From the NCBI GenBank assembly GCA_964246975.1, contig CAXTSL010000001.1, positions 1-64,000 of the forward strand: DNA of 64,000 bases, in the 5' to 3' direction. Source of the stretch: Glacieibacterium sp964246975. Its GTDB lineage: Bacteria; Pseudomonadota; Alphaproteobacteria; Sphingomonadales; Sphingomonadaceae. Below, one piece after another: positions 48,014-57,048 of the stretch. Position numbers and translations under genes: made by a program. The notes beneath the pieces were generated by a model, which searched no databases, had not been told where the DNA came from, and saw only the letters and a program-made list of their open reading frames with translations. Within the stretch, counting starts at the first letter, position 1; every line of letters begins with the position of its first letter.

Positions 48014-50767
48014 ATGAGCAAGCAGCACCTCTACCTCGTCGACGGCTCGGGCTATATCTTCCGCGCCTATCACCGGCTGCCGCCGCTGACCGATCCGCAC
48101 GGCACGCCGGTCGGCGCGGTGTACGGCTTCACCGCGATGCTGTGGAAGCTTATCGAGGAGTTGAACAAGGCCGAGGCCCCGACGCATCTCGCGGTAATCT
48201 TCGATGCCGGCGCGATCACCTTCCGCAACGACATGTACCCGCTCTACAAGGCGCAGCGCCCGCCGCCGCCCGCCGACCTGATCCCGCAGTTCCCGCTCAT
48301 CCGCGACGCGGTGCGTGCCTTCGGGGTGCCGTGCATCGAGCAGGACGGCGTCGAGGCCGACGATATCATCGCCTCCTACGCGCTCGCCGCGTTGCGCGAC
48401 GGTTTCGACGTATCGATCGTGTCGTCGGACAAGGACTTGATGCAGCTCGTCCAGCCCGGCCTCGACCTCTACGACACGATGAAGAACTGCCGCATCAACG
48501 AGGCCGAGGTCGTCGCGAAATTCGGCGTGCCGCCGGGCCAGGTCGGCGAGGTCCTCGCGCTGATGGGCGATTCGGTCGACAACGTGCCCGGCGTGCGCGG
48601 CATCGGGCCGAAGGGTGCGGCCGAGCTGATCCAGACCTTCGGCACCGTCGACGCGCTGCTCAGCCGCCTAGACGAGGTCAAGCGCCCCAAGCTGCGCGAC
48701 ATGCTGACCGAGCACGCCGACAATGCGCGGCTGTCGCGCGAACTCGTGCGGCTAAAGGACGACCTGCCCCTCCACGATCCGCTCGATGCTTTAACCTTGA
48801 AGGACCCGCCCAAGGAGCCGCTCGCGGCGTTCCTCGCACACCACGGCTTCCGCGCGTTGCTGGCGAAGCTGGGGCGCGAGACCGAGGCGGCGCACGCGAT
48901 GCCGATCAAGGATGCGCCCGCCGTGCCCTTCGACCACAGCGCCTATGAGTGCGTTACGACGCTCGACCGTCTCGACTGGTGGATCGCGCAGGCGACGACG
49001 CACGGGCTGGTGGCGGTCGATTCGGAAACCGACAACCTCGACCCGACGCGCGCCTGCCTCGTCGGCCTCAGCCTCGCGCTCGCGCCGGGCGTCGCGTGCT
49101 ACGTGCCGCTCGACCACAAGACCGGCGAAGGCTTGCTCGCCGAGCCCGTCGACCAGCTCGGCGCCAAGGACGTCATCGCGCGCCTCAACCCGCTGTTCGC
49201 CGATCCGGCGGTCTTGAAGGTCGGGCAGAACCTCAAATACGACCTGATCGTCTTCGCGCGCCACGGTGCGGTCGCCATCGCGCCCTACGACGACACGATG
49301 CTGATGAGCTACGCGCTCGACGGCGGGCGGTGGAACGGCCACGGCATGGACGACCTGTCGCAGCGCCATCTCGGCCACACGCCGATCAGCTACAAGGAGG
49401 TGACGGGCACGCACAAGGCGCGCAAGACGTTCGACTTCGTGCCGCTGCGCAAGGCGACCGACTATGCCGCCGAGGATGCCGACGTGACGCTGCGGCTGTA
49501 CGAGCGGTTCAAGGACCGTCTATGGCGCGAGCAGGCGACGCGCATCTACCGCAGCGTCGATCACCCGCTCATACCCGTCGTCGCGGCGATGGAGCAGGAC
49601 GGCATCCTCGTCGACCGCGCCGCGCTGGCCGACATGTCGGCGACCTTCGAGATCGAGATCGCCAGCCTCGAGACGCGCATCCACGACATGGCGGGGCACA
49701 AGTTCACCATCGGCAGCCCCAAGCAATTGGGCGAAGTGCTGTTCGACAAGCTCGGCCACGCGTCGGGCAAGAAGAGCGGCAAGACGGGCGCGTATGCGAC
49801 CGATGTCACCGAACTCGAACGGCTGGCAGCGGGCGGCATCGAGATCGCAAGGCTCGTGCTCGACTGGCGGCAGTTGTCGAAGCTCAAGTCGACCTATACC
49901 GACGCGCTGCAGCAGCAGATCCACCCGACGACGGGGCGCGTCCACACGTGCTTCGGCTTGGCCTCGACCTCGACCGGGCGGCTGTCGTCGACCGATCCCA
50001 ACCTCCAGAACATCCCGATCCGCACCGAACTGGGGCGCAAGATCCGCCACGCCTTCGTCGCCGCGCCGGGCAATGTTATCCTCGCCGCCGACTATAACCA
50101 GATCGAGCTGCGCCTCGTCGCGCATATCGCCGACGTGCCCGAGCTGAAGGCGGTGTATTCGGACGGCGGCGACGTCCACGCGCTGACCGCGCAGGAGGTC
50201 TTCGGCGAAGTCACCCGCGATACACGCGCCCGCGCCAAGACGATCAACTTCTCGATCATCTACGGCATCAGCGCGTTCGGGCTGGCGCAGCGCCTCGGGA
50301 TCGAGCGCGGCGAGGCGGCGCGCTATATCGACCTGTATTTCAGCCGCTTCCCCGGCATCCGCAACTACATGGCCGAGACCATCGCGGCGGCGAAGGAACA
50401 CGGCTTCGTCGAGACGCTGCACGGTCGCAAAGTCCATGTCCCGGCGATCTTCTCGAAGCAGATGAACGAGCGCCAGAACGCCGAGCGCCAGGCGGTCAAC
50501 GCGCGCGTCCAGGGCACCGCCGCCGATATCGTCAAGCGCGCCATGGCGCGAATGAACCCGGCGCTCGCCGCCGCCGGGCTGAGTGCGACGCGCATGCTCC
50601 TGCAGGTCCACGACGAACTCGTCTTCGAAGCGCCTGCGGCGCAGATCGCGGCGGCGTCCGACGTCATCCGAGGCGTGATGTCGAGCGCCACCGGACCGTC
50701 GGTGACGCTCTCGGTGCCGCTCGGCGTCGAGGTCGGGACCGGCCGCAGCTGGGGCGACGCGCATTAG
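48014..50767 (+). CDS. polA: DNA polymerase I
   Basis: A 917-residue, three-domain Pol I for Okazaki-fragment processing and repair. The 5'-3' exonuclease (residues 1-290) has YLVDGSGYIFRAYHRLPPLT, QDGVEADDIIASYA and MGDSVDNVPGVRGIGPKGAA. The 3'-5' exonuclease (about 310-500) has VAVDSETDNLD, LKVGQNLKYDLIVFARHG and YAAEDADVTLRL, so its acidic residues are present. The polymerase domain has motif A (ADYNQIELRL, about residue 692), motif B (RARAKTINFSIIYG) and motif C (LQVHDELVFE). ATG 48014 is the family start. Complete. Confidence 0.97.
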   Translation: MSKQHLYLVDGSGYIFRAYHRLPPLTDPHGTPVGAVYGFTAMLWKLIEELNKAEAPTHLAVIFDAGAITFRNDMYPLYKAQRPPPPADLIPQFPLIRDAVRAFGVPCIEQDGVEADDIIASYALAALRDGFDVSIVSSDKDLMQLVQPGLDLYDTMKNCRINEAEVVAKFGVPPGQVGEVLALMGDSVDNVPGVRGIGPKGAAELIQTFGTVDALLSRLDEVKRPKLRDMLTEHADNARLSRELVRLKDDLPLHDPLDALTLKDPPKEPLAAFLAHHGFRALLAKLGRETEAAHAMPIKDAPAVPFDHSAYECVTTLDRLDWWIAQATTHGLVAVDSETDNLDPTRACLVGLSLALAPGVACYVPLDHKTGEGLLAEPVDQLGAKDVIARLNPLFADPAVLKVGQNLKYDLIVFARHGAVAIAPYDDTMLMSYALDGGRWNGHGMDDLSQRHLGHTPISYKEVTGTHKARKTFDFVPLRKATDYAAEDADVTLRLYERFKDRLWREQATRIYRSVDHPLIPVVAAMEQDGILVDRAALADMSATFEIEIASLETRIHDMAGHKFTIGSPKQLGEVLFDKLGHASGKKSGKTGAYATDVTELERLAAGGIEIARLVLDWRQLSKLKSTYTDALQQQIHPTTGRVHTCFGLASTSTGRLSSTDPNLQNIPIRTELGRKIRHAFVAAPGNVILAADYNQIELRLVAHIADVPELKAVYSDGGDVHALTAQEVFGEVTRDTRARAKTINFSIIYGISAFGLAQRLGIERGEAARYIDLYFSRFPGIRNYMAETIAAAKEHGFVETLHGRKVHVPAIFSKQMNERQNAERQAVNARVQGTAADIVKRAMARMNPALAAAGLSATRMLLQVHDELVFEAPAAQIAAASDVIRGVMSSATGPSVTLSVPLGVEVGTGRSWGDAH

Positions 50768-50790
50768 GCCGGGGATCAGCCCCGCCTAAA

Positions 50791-50876
50791 TCGTCATCCC
50801 CGCGAAGGCGGGGACCCAGCCTGCTTCACAAAGGCCTTTGTGTCAGGGGACTGGGTCCCCGCCTGCGCGGGGATGG
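50791..50876. repeat. Dispersed palindromic repeat after polA
   Basis: Outer arms tcgtcatccccgcgaaggcg and cgcctgcgcggggatgg, an inner pair gggacccag / ctgggtccc, and a small inner palindrome cacaaaggcctttgtg at the tip. Same design as the copies at 11736-11844 and 38411-38482. It sits between the convergent ends of polA and the DEAD-box helicase gene and may help terminate both. Confidence 0.8.
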
Positions 50877-50904
50877 CCGCTATGGCCTGTCAGACGTCGA
50901 CCGA

Positions 50905-52239
50905 CTAGCGACCGCGCTGGCGGAGCGGGTTGACGACGACGCGCGGGTCGCGCGCCGGACGTCCGCCCCCGCCGTTGTTGCGTCCGCGACCGCCGCCCGC
51001 ACCGCCCGCTCCGGCGCGACGCCCCGCCATGCTCTGCGGATGACGCTCCTCGCGCACCGGTTGCGGCGACGCGCGCTCGACCTTGGCTGCCGCCGAGACG
51101 AGGGCGCGGAAGTCTTGCGGCAGCGGCAGGCGGGTGATCTCCTGGCGCGTCAGCTTCTCGATGTCCTTGAGATACGGCTTCTCGTCGTCGGCGCAGAAGG
51201 CCACCGCCTGCCCCGCCGCGCCGGCGCGCGCGGTGCGCCCGATGCGGTGCACATAGCTCTCGGGGACGTTGGGCAGCTCGTAGTTGAAGACGTGGCTGAC
51301 CGCGTCGATGTCGATGCCGCGCGCCGCGATGTCGGTGGCGATGAGCACCTTGACCTTGCCGGCCTTGAAGTCGCTCAGCGCGCGCTCGCGCTGGCCCTGG
51401 CTCTTGTTGCCGTGAATCGCGGCTGCCGTGATCCCGGCATTGCCGAGCTGGCGGACGACGCGGTCGGCACCGTGCTTGGTGCGCGTGAAGACGAGGCTGC
51501 GCTCGACGCCGGGCTTGCGAAGCTCGAGCTGGAGCAGCGCGGGCTTCTCCGACTGGTTGACGAAGATCACCGCCTGATCGACGCGCTCGGCGGTCGTCGC
51601 GGCGGGCTTGACCGAGACCTTGGCGGGGTTGGTCAGGAATTTCGCCGCCAGCTCCTCGATGGCGCGCGGCATGGTGGCGGAGAAGAACAGCGTCTGGCGG
51701 ACCTTGGGGACCATCGTCACGAGGCGCTTGAGCGCATGGATGAAGCCGAGGTCGAGCATCTGGTCGGCCTCGTCGAGGATCAGCACCTCGACCGTCCGCA
51801 GCGTGATCGCGCCGCGGTCGATGAGGTCGATGAGGCGGCCCGGCGTCGCGACGAGAACGTCGACGCCCTGTGCCATCGCGCGCTCCTGCCGGTTGATCGG
51901 GACGCCGCCGAAGACGGTCTCGACGCGCAGTTTCATGAACTTGCCGTAGGCCTGGAAGCTCTCGGCGATCTGGCTCGCCAGTTCGCGCGTCGGCGCGAGG
52001 ACGAGGCAGCGGACATGGCCGCGCGACAGGCTGCGGGGGGCGGCAGCGAGGCGGTGGAGGGTGGGCAGCGCGAACGCGGCGGTCTTGCCGGTGCCGGTCT
52101 GCGCGATGCCGCACAGGTCGCGACCCTGCATGACGATCGGGATCGCCTGCACCTGGATGGGGGTGGGTTCGGTATAGCCCTTGGCGTCGAGCGCGCGGGC
52201 GAGGGGATCGGCGAGGCCGAAGTCGGTAAAATAAGTCAT
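50905..52239 (-). CDS. DEAD-box ATP-dependent RNA helicase (RhlE-like)
   Basis: A 444-residue DEAD-box helicase. It has the Q motif (FTDFGLADPLARALDAKGYT then EPTPIQ), motif I GIAQTGTGKTAAF, Ia LAPTRELASQI, Ib TPGRLIDL, II DEAD in VLILDEADQMLDLGF, III SATMP, IV-like LVFTRTKHGADR, V ATDIAARGIDID and VI YVHRIGRTARAG. A glycine/arginine-rich tail (from about residue 400) suits RNA binding. It remodels RNA duplexes, in this group often in ribosome assembly and cold growth. The 276-base gap upstream may hold a long leader. Start ATG 52239. Confidence 0.94.
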   Translation of the reverse strand: MTYFTDFGLADPLARALDAKGYTEPTPIQVQAIPIVMQGRDLCGIAQTGTGKTAAFALPTLHRLAAAPRSLSRGHVRCLVLAPTRELASQIAESFQAYGKFMKLRVETVFGGVPINRQERAMAQGVDVLVATPGRLIDLIDRGAITLRTVEVLILDEADQMLDLGFIHALKRLVTMVPKVRQTLFFSATMPRAIEELAAKFLTNPAKVSVKPAATTAERVDQAVIFVNQSEKPALLQLELRKPGVERSLVFTRTKHGADRVVRQLGNAGITAAAIHGNKSQGQRERALSDFKAGKVKVLIATDIAARGIDIDAVSHVFNYELPNVPESYVHRIGRTARAGAAGQAVAFCADDEKPYLKDIEKLTRQEITRLPLPQDFRALVSAAAKVERASPQPVREERHPQSMAGRRAGAGGAGGGRGRNNGGGGRPARDPRVVVNPLRQRGR

Positions 52240-52469
52240 TGGATAAGCTCGTGTCGAGCGGTCGCGCGCCTGTCGGTCACGCGAACGCGGGTTCGCTGAC
52301 GACCCGCGTGATGAGGGTGGCCTTGGGGGCTCGCGACTGAGGAGGGGTCGGGCGGGCTAAGCCGCCGATCACGCACCCGTCCTGGCGGGCAATCCCGCTG
52401 ACGCGAAGGACATATGGTGCAATGCGGCGAAACTGTCAACGACGCGCCGACGGGCGCGCTGCGCATATG
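52240..52469 (-). other. Intergenic region upstream of the helicase, no gene seen
   Basis: No convincing reading frame is present. A long untranslated leader would be consistent with cold-regulated DEAD-box genes, but I see no cold-box consensus and no clear -35/-10 pair. The run ACGCGGGTTCG...ACCCGCGT (about 52284-52308) can form a hairpin. Confidence 0.4.
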
Positions 52470-52501
52470 AAAACGGGGAGGGCGTCACCACCCTCCCCGT
52501 C
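52470..52501 (-). terminator. Intrinsic terminator of the trypsin-like protease gene
   Basis: Minus-strand hairpin ACGGGGAGGG / CCCTCCCCGT (10-bp stem, loop of about eight bases) followed by TTTTCAT, starting about 15 bases after the protease stop. This is a well-formed rho-independent terminator. Confidence 0.8.
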
Positions 52502-52515
52502 GTTCGGTAGCGCGT

Positions 52516-53760
52516 TCAGGCACGCGCCGCGACGGCGCGCGAACGCCGGGCGCTCGCCCCGACGAGGCCGAAGCCACCGAGCATCAGCGCCCAGGTGCCG
52601 GGCTCGGGCACGACGCTGTTGATCCACGCGGCGTGGATGAACGTCGGCACGAAGCCGTTGAACTCGCCGAAAGTGTCGTCGAGGGCATTGTTGATATCGC
52701 CCGGCTGGACATCGGTGCCAAAGGTCAGGCCATACGAGGTGATCGACGCCAGCTTGCCGTTGACGAATTGCGGCCCGCCCGAATCGCCGCCCGCCGTGCT
52801 GACCTCGAGCGCGCCGCGCCCGAGGTTGCAGTATTTGCCGCTGGCGGCCAGCCCGAAGCCGTACGGGCCGGTCGGCTGGTTGAAGTTGTTCGCACCCGTG
52901 GCGAGGCCGCACGACGCATCGTTGGCGGCAAGCCCGTTGTCGAAGTCGGCAATGTATGAATAGTCGAGCTGAGCGACCGCCGCCTCGCCGAAGAACGCCG
53001 AGGTGAAGGTGCCCCCGAAATCGGCGTCGCCGAGGCGGAAGTCGTAGCGGTTGTCGCCCTGCCGCAACCGCCCCGTGCCGAGGCCCTGGCCGCCGCCGAC
53101 GCCGTTGTTGCCGCCGGTGTTCGAGCGCGCGCCATAGCCCGCGATGTTGTAATCGACGCCGGTCAGGTCGCCCGCCGTATAGAGCGCATAGCCCTGCGCG
53201 AACGCGGGCGCGGCCGCACCCAGCTTGAGCACGGCGATGTCGTTCTGATCGATGACGTTGCGGGTATAGTTCGGATTGACCGCGATATAGCTGATCGGCA
53301 CCACCGTAACGCCGGGTGACCCCGCGCTATACACCGGTACGTCGGCGGGGTCGCCATTGTAGAAGAATGCGGTGACCGAATCGGGCGCGCGGTTGAAGAT
53401 CGTCACGCAGTGGCCCGCAGTGATGATCGACGTGCGGTTTTCCGACAGGCTGCCCGAGCAGACGTAGGCACCCTGCGCCCCGTAATCCATCCGCAGCCCG
53501 ACGACGCCGCTATAGGCCGAACCTTGCGCGAGATAGATCGGGTTGCCGCCGCCCGCGACCGTCGCGGTCGAGGTCTGGCCGATGACCGTGCTGGTCGCCT
53601 TGAAGTGCAGACCGTTGACACTGCCCGACACCGTGTTCGAAGGCGTTGCGAGGGCCACCGTCGGTGCGGCCTCCGACGGCAACGAGGCGAACGCCACACT
53701 TGCGTCGGCGCCTGTCGCAACGATCATCAGCGCGGATGCGCCAAGCAATTTCAACTTCAT
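52516..53760 (-). CDS. Trypsin-like serine protease with PEPxxWA-CTERM tail
   Basis: A 414-residue exported chymotrypsin-fold (S1) protease. Signal peptide KLLGASALMIVATGADA; catalytic His in IITAGHCVTIFN, Asp in DQNDIAVLKLGAA and Ser in STAGGDSGGPQFVNG, all intact. The C terminus VVPEPGTWALMLGGFGLVGA followed by RRSRAVAARA is a PEPxxWA-CTERM signal, which an exosortase processes for surface or biofilm-matrix attachment. Exosortase genes are not in the window. The final intergenic hairpin (52470-52501) terminates it. ATG 53760. It diverges from another PEPxxWA protease, with 378 bases between. Confidence 0.9.
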   Translation of the reverse strand: MKLKLLGASALMIVATGADASVAFASLPSEAAPTVALATPSNTVSGSVNGLHFKATSTVIGQTSTATVAGGGNPIYLAQGSAYSGVVGLRMDYGAQGAYVCSGSLSENRTSIITAGHCVTIFNRAPDSVTAFFYNGDPADVPVYSAGSPGVTVVPISYIAVNPNYTRNVIDQNDIAVLKLGAAAPAFAQGYALYTAGDLTGVDYNIAGYGARSNTGGNNGVGGGQGLGTGRLRQGDNRYDFRLGDADFGGTFTSAFFGEAAVAQLDYSYIADFDNGLAANDASCGLATGANNFNQPTGPYGFGLAASGKYCNLGRGALEVSTAGGDSGGPQFVNGKLASITSYGLTFGTDVQPGDINNALDDTFGEFNGFVPTFIHAAWINSVVPEPGTWALMLGGFGLVGASARRSRAVAARA

Positions 53761-54138
53761 GTGTCGATTCCCCGTTCTGCCCACGCCGCCCATAAGTTCG
53801 GCACCGTCACGATAGTGGGGCGAAAAGGTTAAAAATCCCTCAGTCTCGGCGGGGTAATTCTTCGATCTACAGCGAAAGCTGCAGACTTCATGAAATGTCG
53901 CGGAGGACAGGACGGCGGGACGATCCGTCAGCCGGGCGGCCGACGCGACGCTAAAATTGGTCGGCAGAGTCACTATTCGGCCACAACCGTGAAGAAACGA
54001 AGAGATCGTTGTTACGGTTGGAAAACTTGGCAGCAAGGGTGGCTTGCCGAGACCGTGCGCTTCGGCAAGATTGCGCGCTTCGGAGGGGTGGCAGGCGAGG
54101 GGCCTGCGGCTTGCCGATGGGCAAACAGGGACATCCAG
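53761..54138. promoter_or_regulatory. Divergent control region between two PEPxxWA-CTERM protease genes
   Basis: 378 bases without a credible gene separate the two start codons. The part near 53960-54030 is richer in A/T than its surroundings. TTGTTACGGTTGG around 54009 and its A/T neighbours could hold promoter elements, but I see no clean consensus for the housekeeping or sigma-54 factor. Shared control of both proteases is plausible from position only. A frame from 53890 into the plus-strand gene exists but lacks signal-peptide or protein character before 54139. Confidence 0.45.
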
Positions 54139-55548
54139 ATGAAAATATCGAAAACCGGCGTTGCCGCCCTCTTGTGCTGTGCGGCATCGCAGGCAGGCGC
54201 GCTGACCATCAACCTCAACAACACCGGCGGCGTCACGCCGGGCACCGATGCCTATCGCGGCTTCCGTGCAGCGGCCGATTTCTGGCAGGCGATGATCTCG
54301 ACCAACGTCACGGTCAATTTCAACGTCGGTTTTACCACGACCGGCTTCAGCAGTGCCAACGTCATCGGCTCGACGGGCAGCACGGCGTTCATCGGCGTCG
54401 ATGTCGACGATGTGTACGGTCAGCTCGCCGCGACCGGCAATTCGTCGCTCGACCGCATCGCCGTCGCGCACCTGACGCCGCTGACGCAGGTTGCCGATTA
54501 CCGCAACCCGACGCTGCTCAACGGGGCCGTCGCGGCGATCACCCAGCAGGCCAAGTCGAACGGGCAGGGCGTCGTGCAGAACACGCGGATCGCCAACCCG
54601 GCCGACCCGGCGGGCACGCTGCCCAACAGCCTCAATGGCATCGAAACCGCGTCGTTCCGCGAGTACGACAACGACGGCAGCCGCAACAACCAGGACCTGC
54701 GCGTCAACGCGGCGGTGCTCAAGGCGCTCGGCTACGTCCTTCCCGACACCGCCTACGGTGCGGCGAACCGCGATGCGAACGGGCGCGGCATCGACGCCAA
54801 GATCAACTTCAACAGCGCCTTCGCTTTCGACTTCGATTCGCGAAATGGCGTCGATCCCGGCAAGATCGATTTCGTCGGCGTCGCAATCCATGAACTGGGC
54901 CACGCACTCGGCTTCGTCTCCGGCGTCGACCTCTACGACGGCAACAGCAACATCACCCAGAACCTCGATACGCTGCAGGGGCTGATGTCGACGCTCGATC
55001 TGTTCCGCTACAGCGACGACGTGACCAACCTCGTCCCCGGCAACGGCCAGGTTCTCGACTGGTCGGTCGGCAATTCGGCGACCGCGACCGACAATCTCAA
55101 CGGACGCCCGTATTTTTCGTTCGACGGCGCGACCAAGGGGCTGAGCGCCTACGGCGGCGATGCCGGCTACCTCTCGACTGGCGCGGCGTTCGGCGATGGC
55201 AGCCAGGCCTCGCACTGGATGGACACGCCTTATTATGCGCTGCCCAACAGCACGCCCGAGGCGCGCTGCTCGGCACCGGTGTCGCCGCCGCGCGGCATTC
55301 TGGACCCGACCTTCGCGCGCTGCGAAGTCGGTCGCGTCACGTCGCTCGACCTCGCGGCATATGATGCGCTGGGCTGGAATATCCGTCTCGACGTGTTCGC
55401 GAACGTCAATCGCGTCTTCACCAGCGGCGACGCGCTGGGCGGTGTCGGCGCGGTGCCTGAGCCGGCGTCGTGGGCAATGATGATCGCGGGCTTCGGCCTC
55501 GTCGGTGCCGCCGCGCGCCGCCGCCGCACGGGCTTCGCGACCGCCTGA
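54139..55548 (+). CDS. NF038122-type metalloprotease with PEPxxWA-CTERM tail
   Basis: A 469-residue exported zinc protease. The signal peptide is KISKTGVAALLCCAASQAGA, the catalytic site VGVAIHELGHALGFVSGVD has HExxHxxGF(x) spacing, and a late VTSLDLAAYDALGWN is the metzincin-like met-turn region. AYRGFRAAADFWQAMIS early in the chain is typical of the NF038122 family. The C terminus is VPEPASWAMMIAGFGLVGAA followed by ARRRR, an intact PEPxxWA-CTERM signal. ATG 54139 has AGGGA seven bases upstream. An intrinsic terminator follows (55568-55597). Probably a surface or biofilm-matrix protease. Confidence 0.9.
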   Translation: MKISKTGVAALLCCAASQAGALTINLNNTGGVTPGTDAYRGFRAAADFWQAMISTNVTVNFNVGFTTTGFSSANVIGSTGSTAFIGVDVDDVYGQLAATGNSSLDRIAVAHLTPLTQVADYRNPTLLNGAVAAITQQAKSNGQGVVQNTRIANPADPAGTLPNSLNGIETASFREYDNDGSRNNQDLRVNAAVLKALGYVLPDTAYGAANRDANGRGIDAKINFNSAFAFDFDSRNGVDPGKIDFVGVAIHELGHALGFVSGVDLYDGNSNITQNLDTLQGLMSTLDLFRYSDDVTNLVPGNGQVLDWSVGNSATATDNLNGRPYFSFDGATKGLSAYGGDAGYLSTGAAFGDGSQASHWMDTPYYALPNSTPEARCSAPVSPPRGILDPTFARCEVGRVTSLDLAAYDALGWNIRLDVFANVNRVFTSGDALGGVGAVPEPASWAMMIAGFGLVGAAARRRRTGFATA

Positions 55549-55567
55549 GCCGATCGACCGATCGAAC

Positions 55568-55597
55568 GGGGCCGCTCCTTGCCGGGGCGGCCCATTT
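55568..55597 (+). terminator. Intrinsic terminator after the NF038122 metalloprotease
   Basis: Hairpin GGGCCGC / GCGGCCC with an 11-base loop (TCCTTGCCGGG), followed by ATTT. It lies about 20 bases after the stop and touches the end of the convergent HAD gene. Confidence 0.65.
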
Positions 55598-56259
55598 CAC
55601 GTCCAGTCGACGATTTCCCAGCCGCGCGCCGCCGCGACCGCGCGCAATTTTGCCGACGGCGTCGTGGCGACGCGTTCGTCGGCGCGCTCGAAGACGGCCA
55701 GATCGGAAATGTGGTCGGAGAAAAAACGGATCGGCGCGTCGCCGAGGCCCTCGCGCGCCAGCCACGCCGCGACCATCCGCAGTTTGCCCGCGCCGTAGCA
55801 GTTCTCGCCGTCGATGCGCGCGCGCAGGGCGTCGCCGTCCCATCGCGACCGCGTCGCGACGATATCGGCGATACCCAGTCGCGCCGCGATCGCCTCGACG
55901 TAGAAGGCGCAGCTCGCCGTCGCCAGCACGATGCGCCGCCCCGCGTCGCGTTCGGCGGCAAGGCGCGCGAGTGCGCCTGCGAAGACGTTGCGCGCCATGA
56001 CACGCTCGGCATAGGCGGCGGCGGCGGCCTCGACGCGTGCGCGCGGCACGCGGTCGCCCATCAGCAATGCCTGCCCGACCTCCTTGAGCCGCGCGCGCGA
56101 GAGCGCGCCCGCAGCATAGGCCAGTCCGGCCAGCCCCGCGAGCGGCAGCAGCGCCAGCCGCCAAGGTGCCTCGCGGCGGGCCCAGAAGATCAGCCACGGC
56201 GTCCACGTGCCGGTGCGCGTGATCGTCCGGTCCATGTCGAAAATGCTCAGTGGGGTCAC
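55597..56259 (-). CDS. HAD-IB family hydrolase, membrane-associated
   Basis: A 220-residue haloacid-dehalogenase IB phosphatase. Motif 1 is SIFDMDRTITRTGTWTPWL (nucleophile Asp and acid/base Asp), motif 2 the threonine/serine in IVLATASCAFYVEAIA, and motif 3/4 FFSDHISDLAVFERADERVA. A hydrophobic pair near residues 35-52 (LALLPLAGLAGLAYAA) suggests membrane contact. GTG start at 56259 overlaps the nucleotidyltransferase TGA (GTGA). The pair looks like a lipid- or sugar-phosphate pathway fragment: an NTP-sugar or CDP-alcohol maker and a phosphatase. Substrate unknown. Confidence 0.82.
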   Translation of the reverse strand: MTPLSIFDMDRTITRTGTWTPWLIFWARREAPWRLALLPLAGLAGLAYAAGALSRARLKEVGQALLMGDRVPRARVEAAAAAYAERVMARNVFAGALARLAAERDAGRRIVLATASCAFYVEAIAARLGIADIVATRSRWDGDALRARIDGENCYGAGKLRMVAAWLAREGLGDAPIRFFSDHISDLAVFERADERVATTPSAKLRAVAAARGWEIVDWT

Positions 56260-57041
56260 GATGCGGTGCCCCGCGCGCGCAGGATAGCCTCGGCGAGCGC
56301 GTGGTCCGACAGCTTGTCGACGTCGATCGCGGCTTCGGCGAAGGGCAGCGCGACAGCGCGCGCCGTGAGCCCCAACCGCCGCCCGAGGCGCGCGGTCGCG
56401 GCCTCCAGGCTCAGCACCCGCAACGCCGCGCCGATCAGCAGCCCCGGCCCGAGCTGGAGGAGCAGCCGCCACCCCGACTTGCGGTCGCGCTCGACGCCGG
56501 CCCACAGGTCGAGCGCGGCGCGCGCGCGGTCGCCGCGCAGCGCGAACACATTGGCCCCCGACCACGCGCCGCCGCGAAAGCGCAGCCACGTCCGCCGGTT
56601 GGCGGGATACGCCGCCAGCACGACGCGCCGCTCGACGACGCCGAAAGCGACATCCGCGTCGCCCGCGCCCGCGAGGAACGCCGCGACCATCGCGGGCGTC
56701 AGCAACGGATGGTCCGCCGTTGTGACCAGCACCGGCCAGGGTGCCGCGGCGCGCCCCGCGCAGGCCGCGACCGACGCCGCGATCCCCGCGCCCGAGGCCG
56801 CGAAGCCGACGCGCGGCTCGCTGCCCAGCCACGTGCATCGGGGATGTGCGATCAGCGCCGCGTGCTCCTGCGCCAGTACGACGACGCGCGCGATCCCGGG
56901 CGTGTCGAGCAGCGTGCGGACGACCCGCGCCAGCATCGGCTCGCCGCCGACCTCGATCAGCGCCTTGAGCGGCGCGCCGAACGCCTGCGCGAGCGGATCG
57001 AGGCCCGGCCGCTGCCCGGCGAGAACGAGCGCGGTCCACAT
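56256..57041 (-). CDS. MobA-like nucleotidyltransferase
   Basis: A 261-residue NTP-transferase-fold protein. The N terminus WTALVLAGQRPGLDPLAQAF is a variant of the LAGGxGxR loop. It is followed by APLKALIEVGGEPMLARVVR, LVTTADHPLLTPAMVAAFLA (DxP metal motif) and GGAWSGANVFALRG. The family transfers a nucleotide to a phosphorylated alcohol or cofactor. The variant loop (GQRPG) means the exact nucleotide and product are uncertain. ATG 57041; its stop overlaps the HAD gene's GTG. The GST gene ends 7 bases upstream, so all three may form one transcript. Confidence 0.78.
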   Translation of the reverse strand: MWTALVLAGQRPGLDPLAQAFGAPLKALIEVGGEPMLARVVRTLLDTPGIARVVVLAQEHAALIAHPRCTWLGSEPRVGFAASGAGIAASVAACAGRAAAPWPVLVTTADHPLLTPAMVAAFLAGAGDADVAFGVVERRVVLAAYPANRRTWLRFRGGAWSGANVFALRGDRARAALDLWAGVERDRKSGWRLLLQLGPGLLIGAALRVLSLEAATARLGRRLGLTARAVALPFAEAAIDVDKLSDHALAEAILRARGTAS

Positions 57042-57048
57042 GCGCCGG

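Noticed and set aside
54020..54070. Possible sigma-54 promoter (TTGGCAG...GGCTTGC) before the metalloprotease
   Set aside because: The GG and GC elements are not at the required spacing.
53890..54138. Upstream extension of the NF038122 metalloprotease frame
   Set aside because: The extension lacks protein character and would bury the signal peptide; ATG 54139 has a Shine-Dalgarno.
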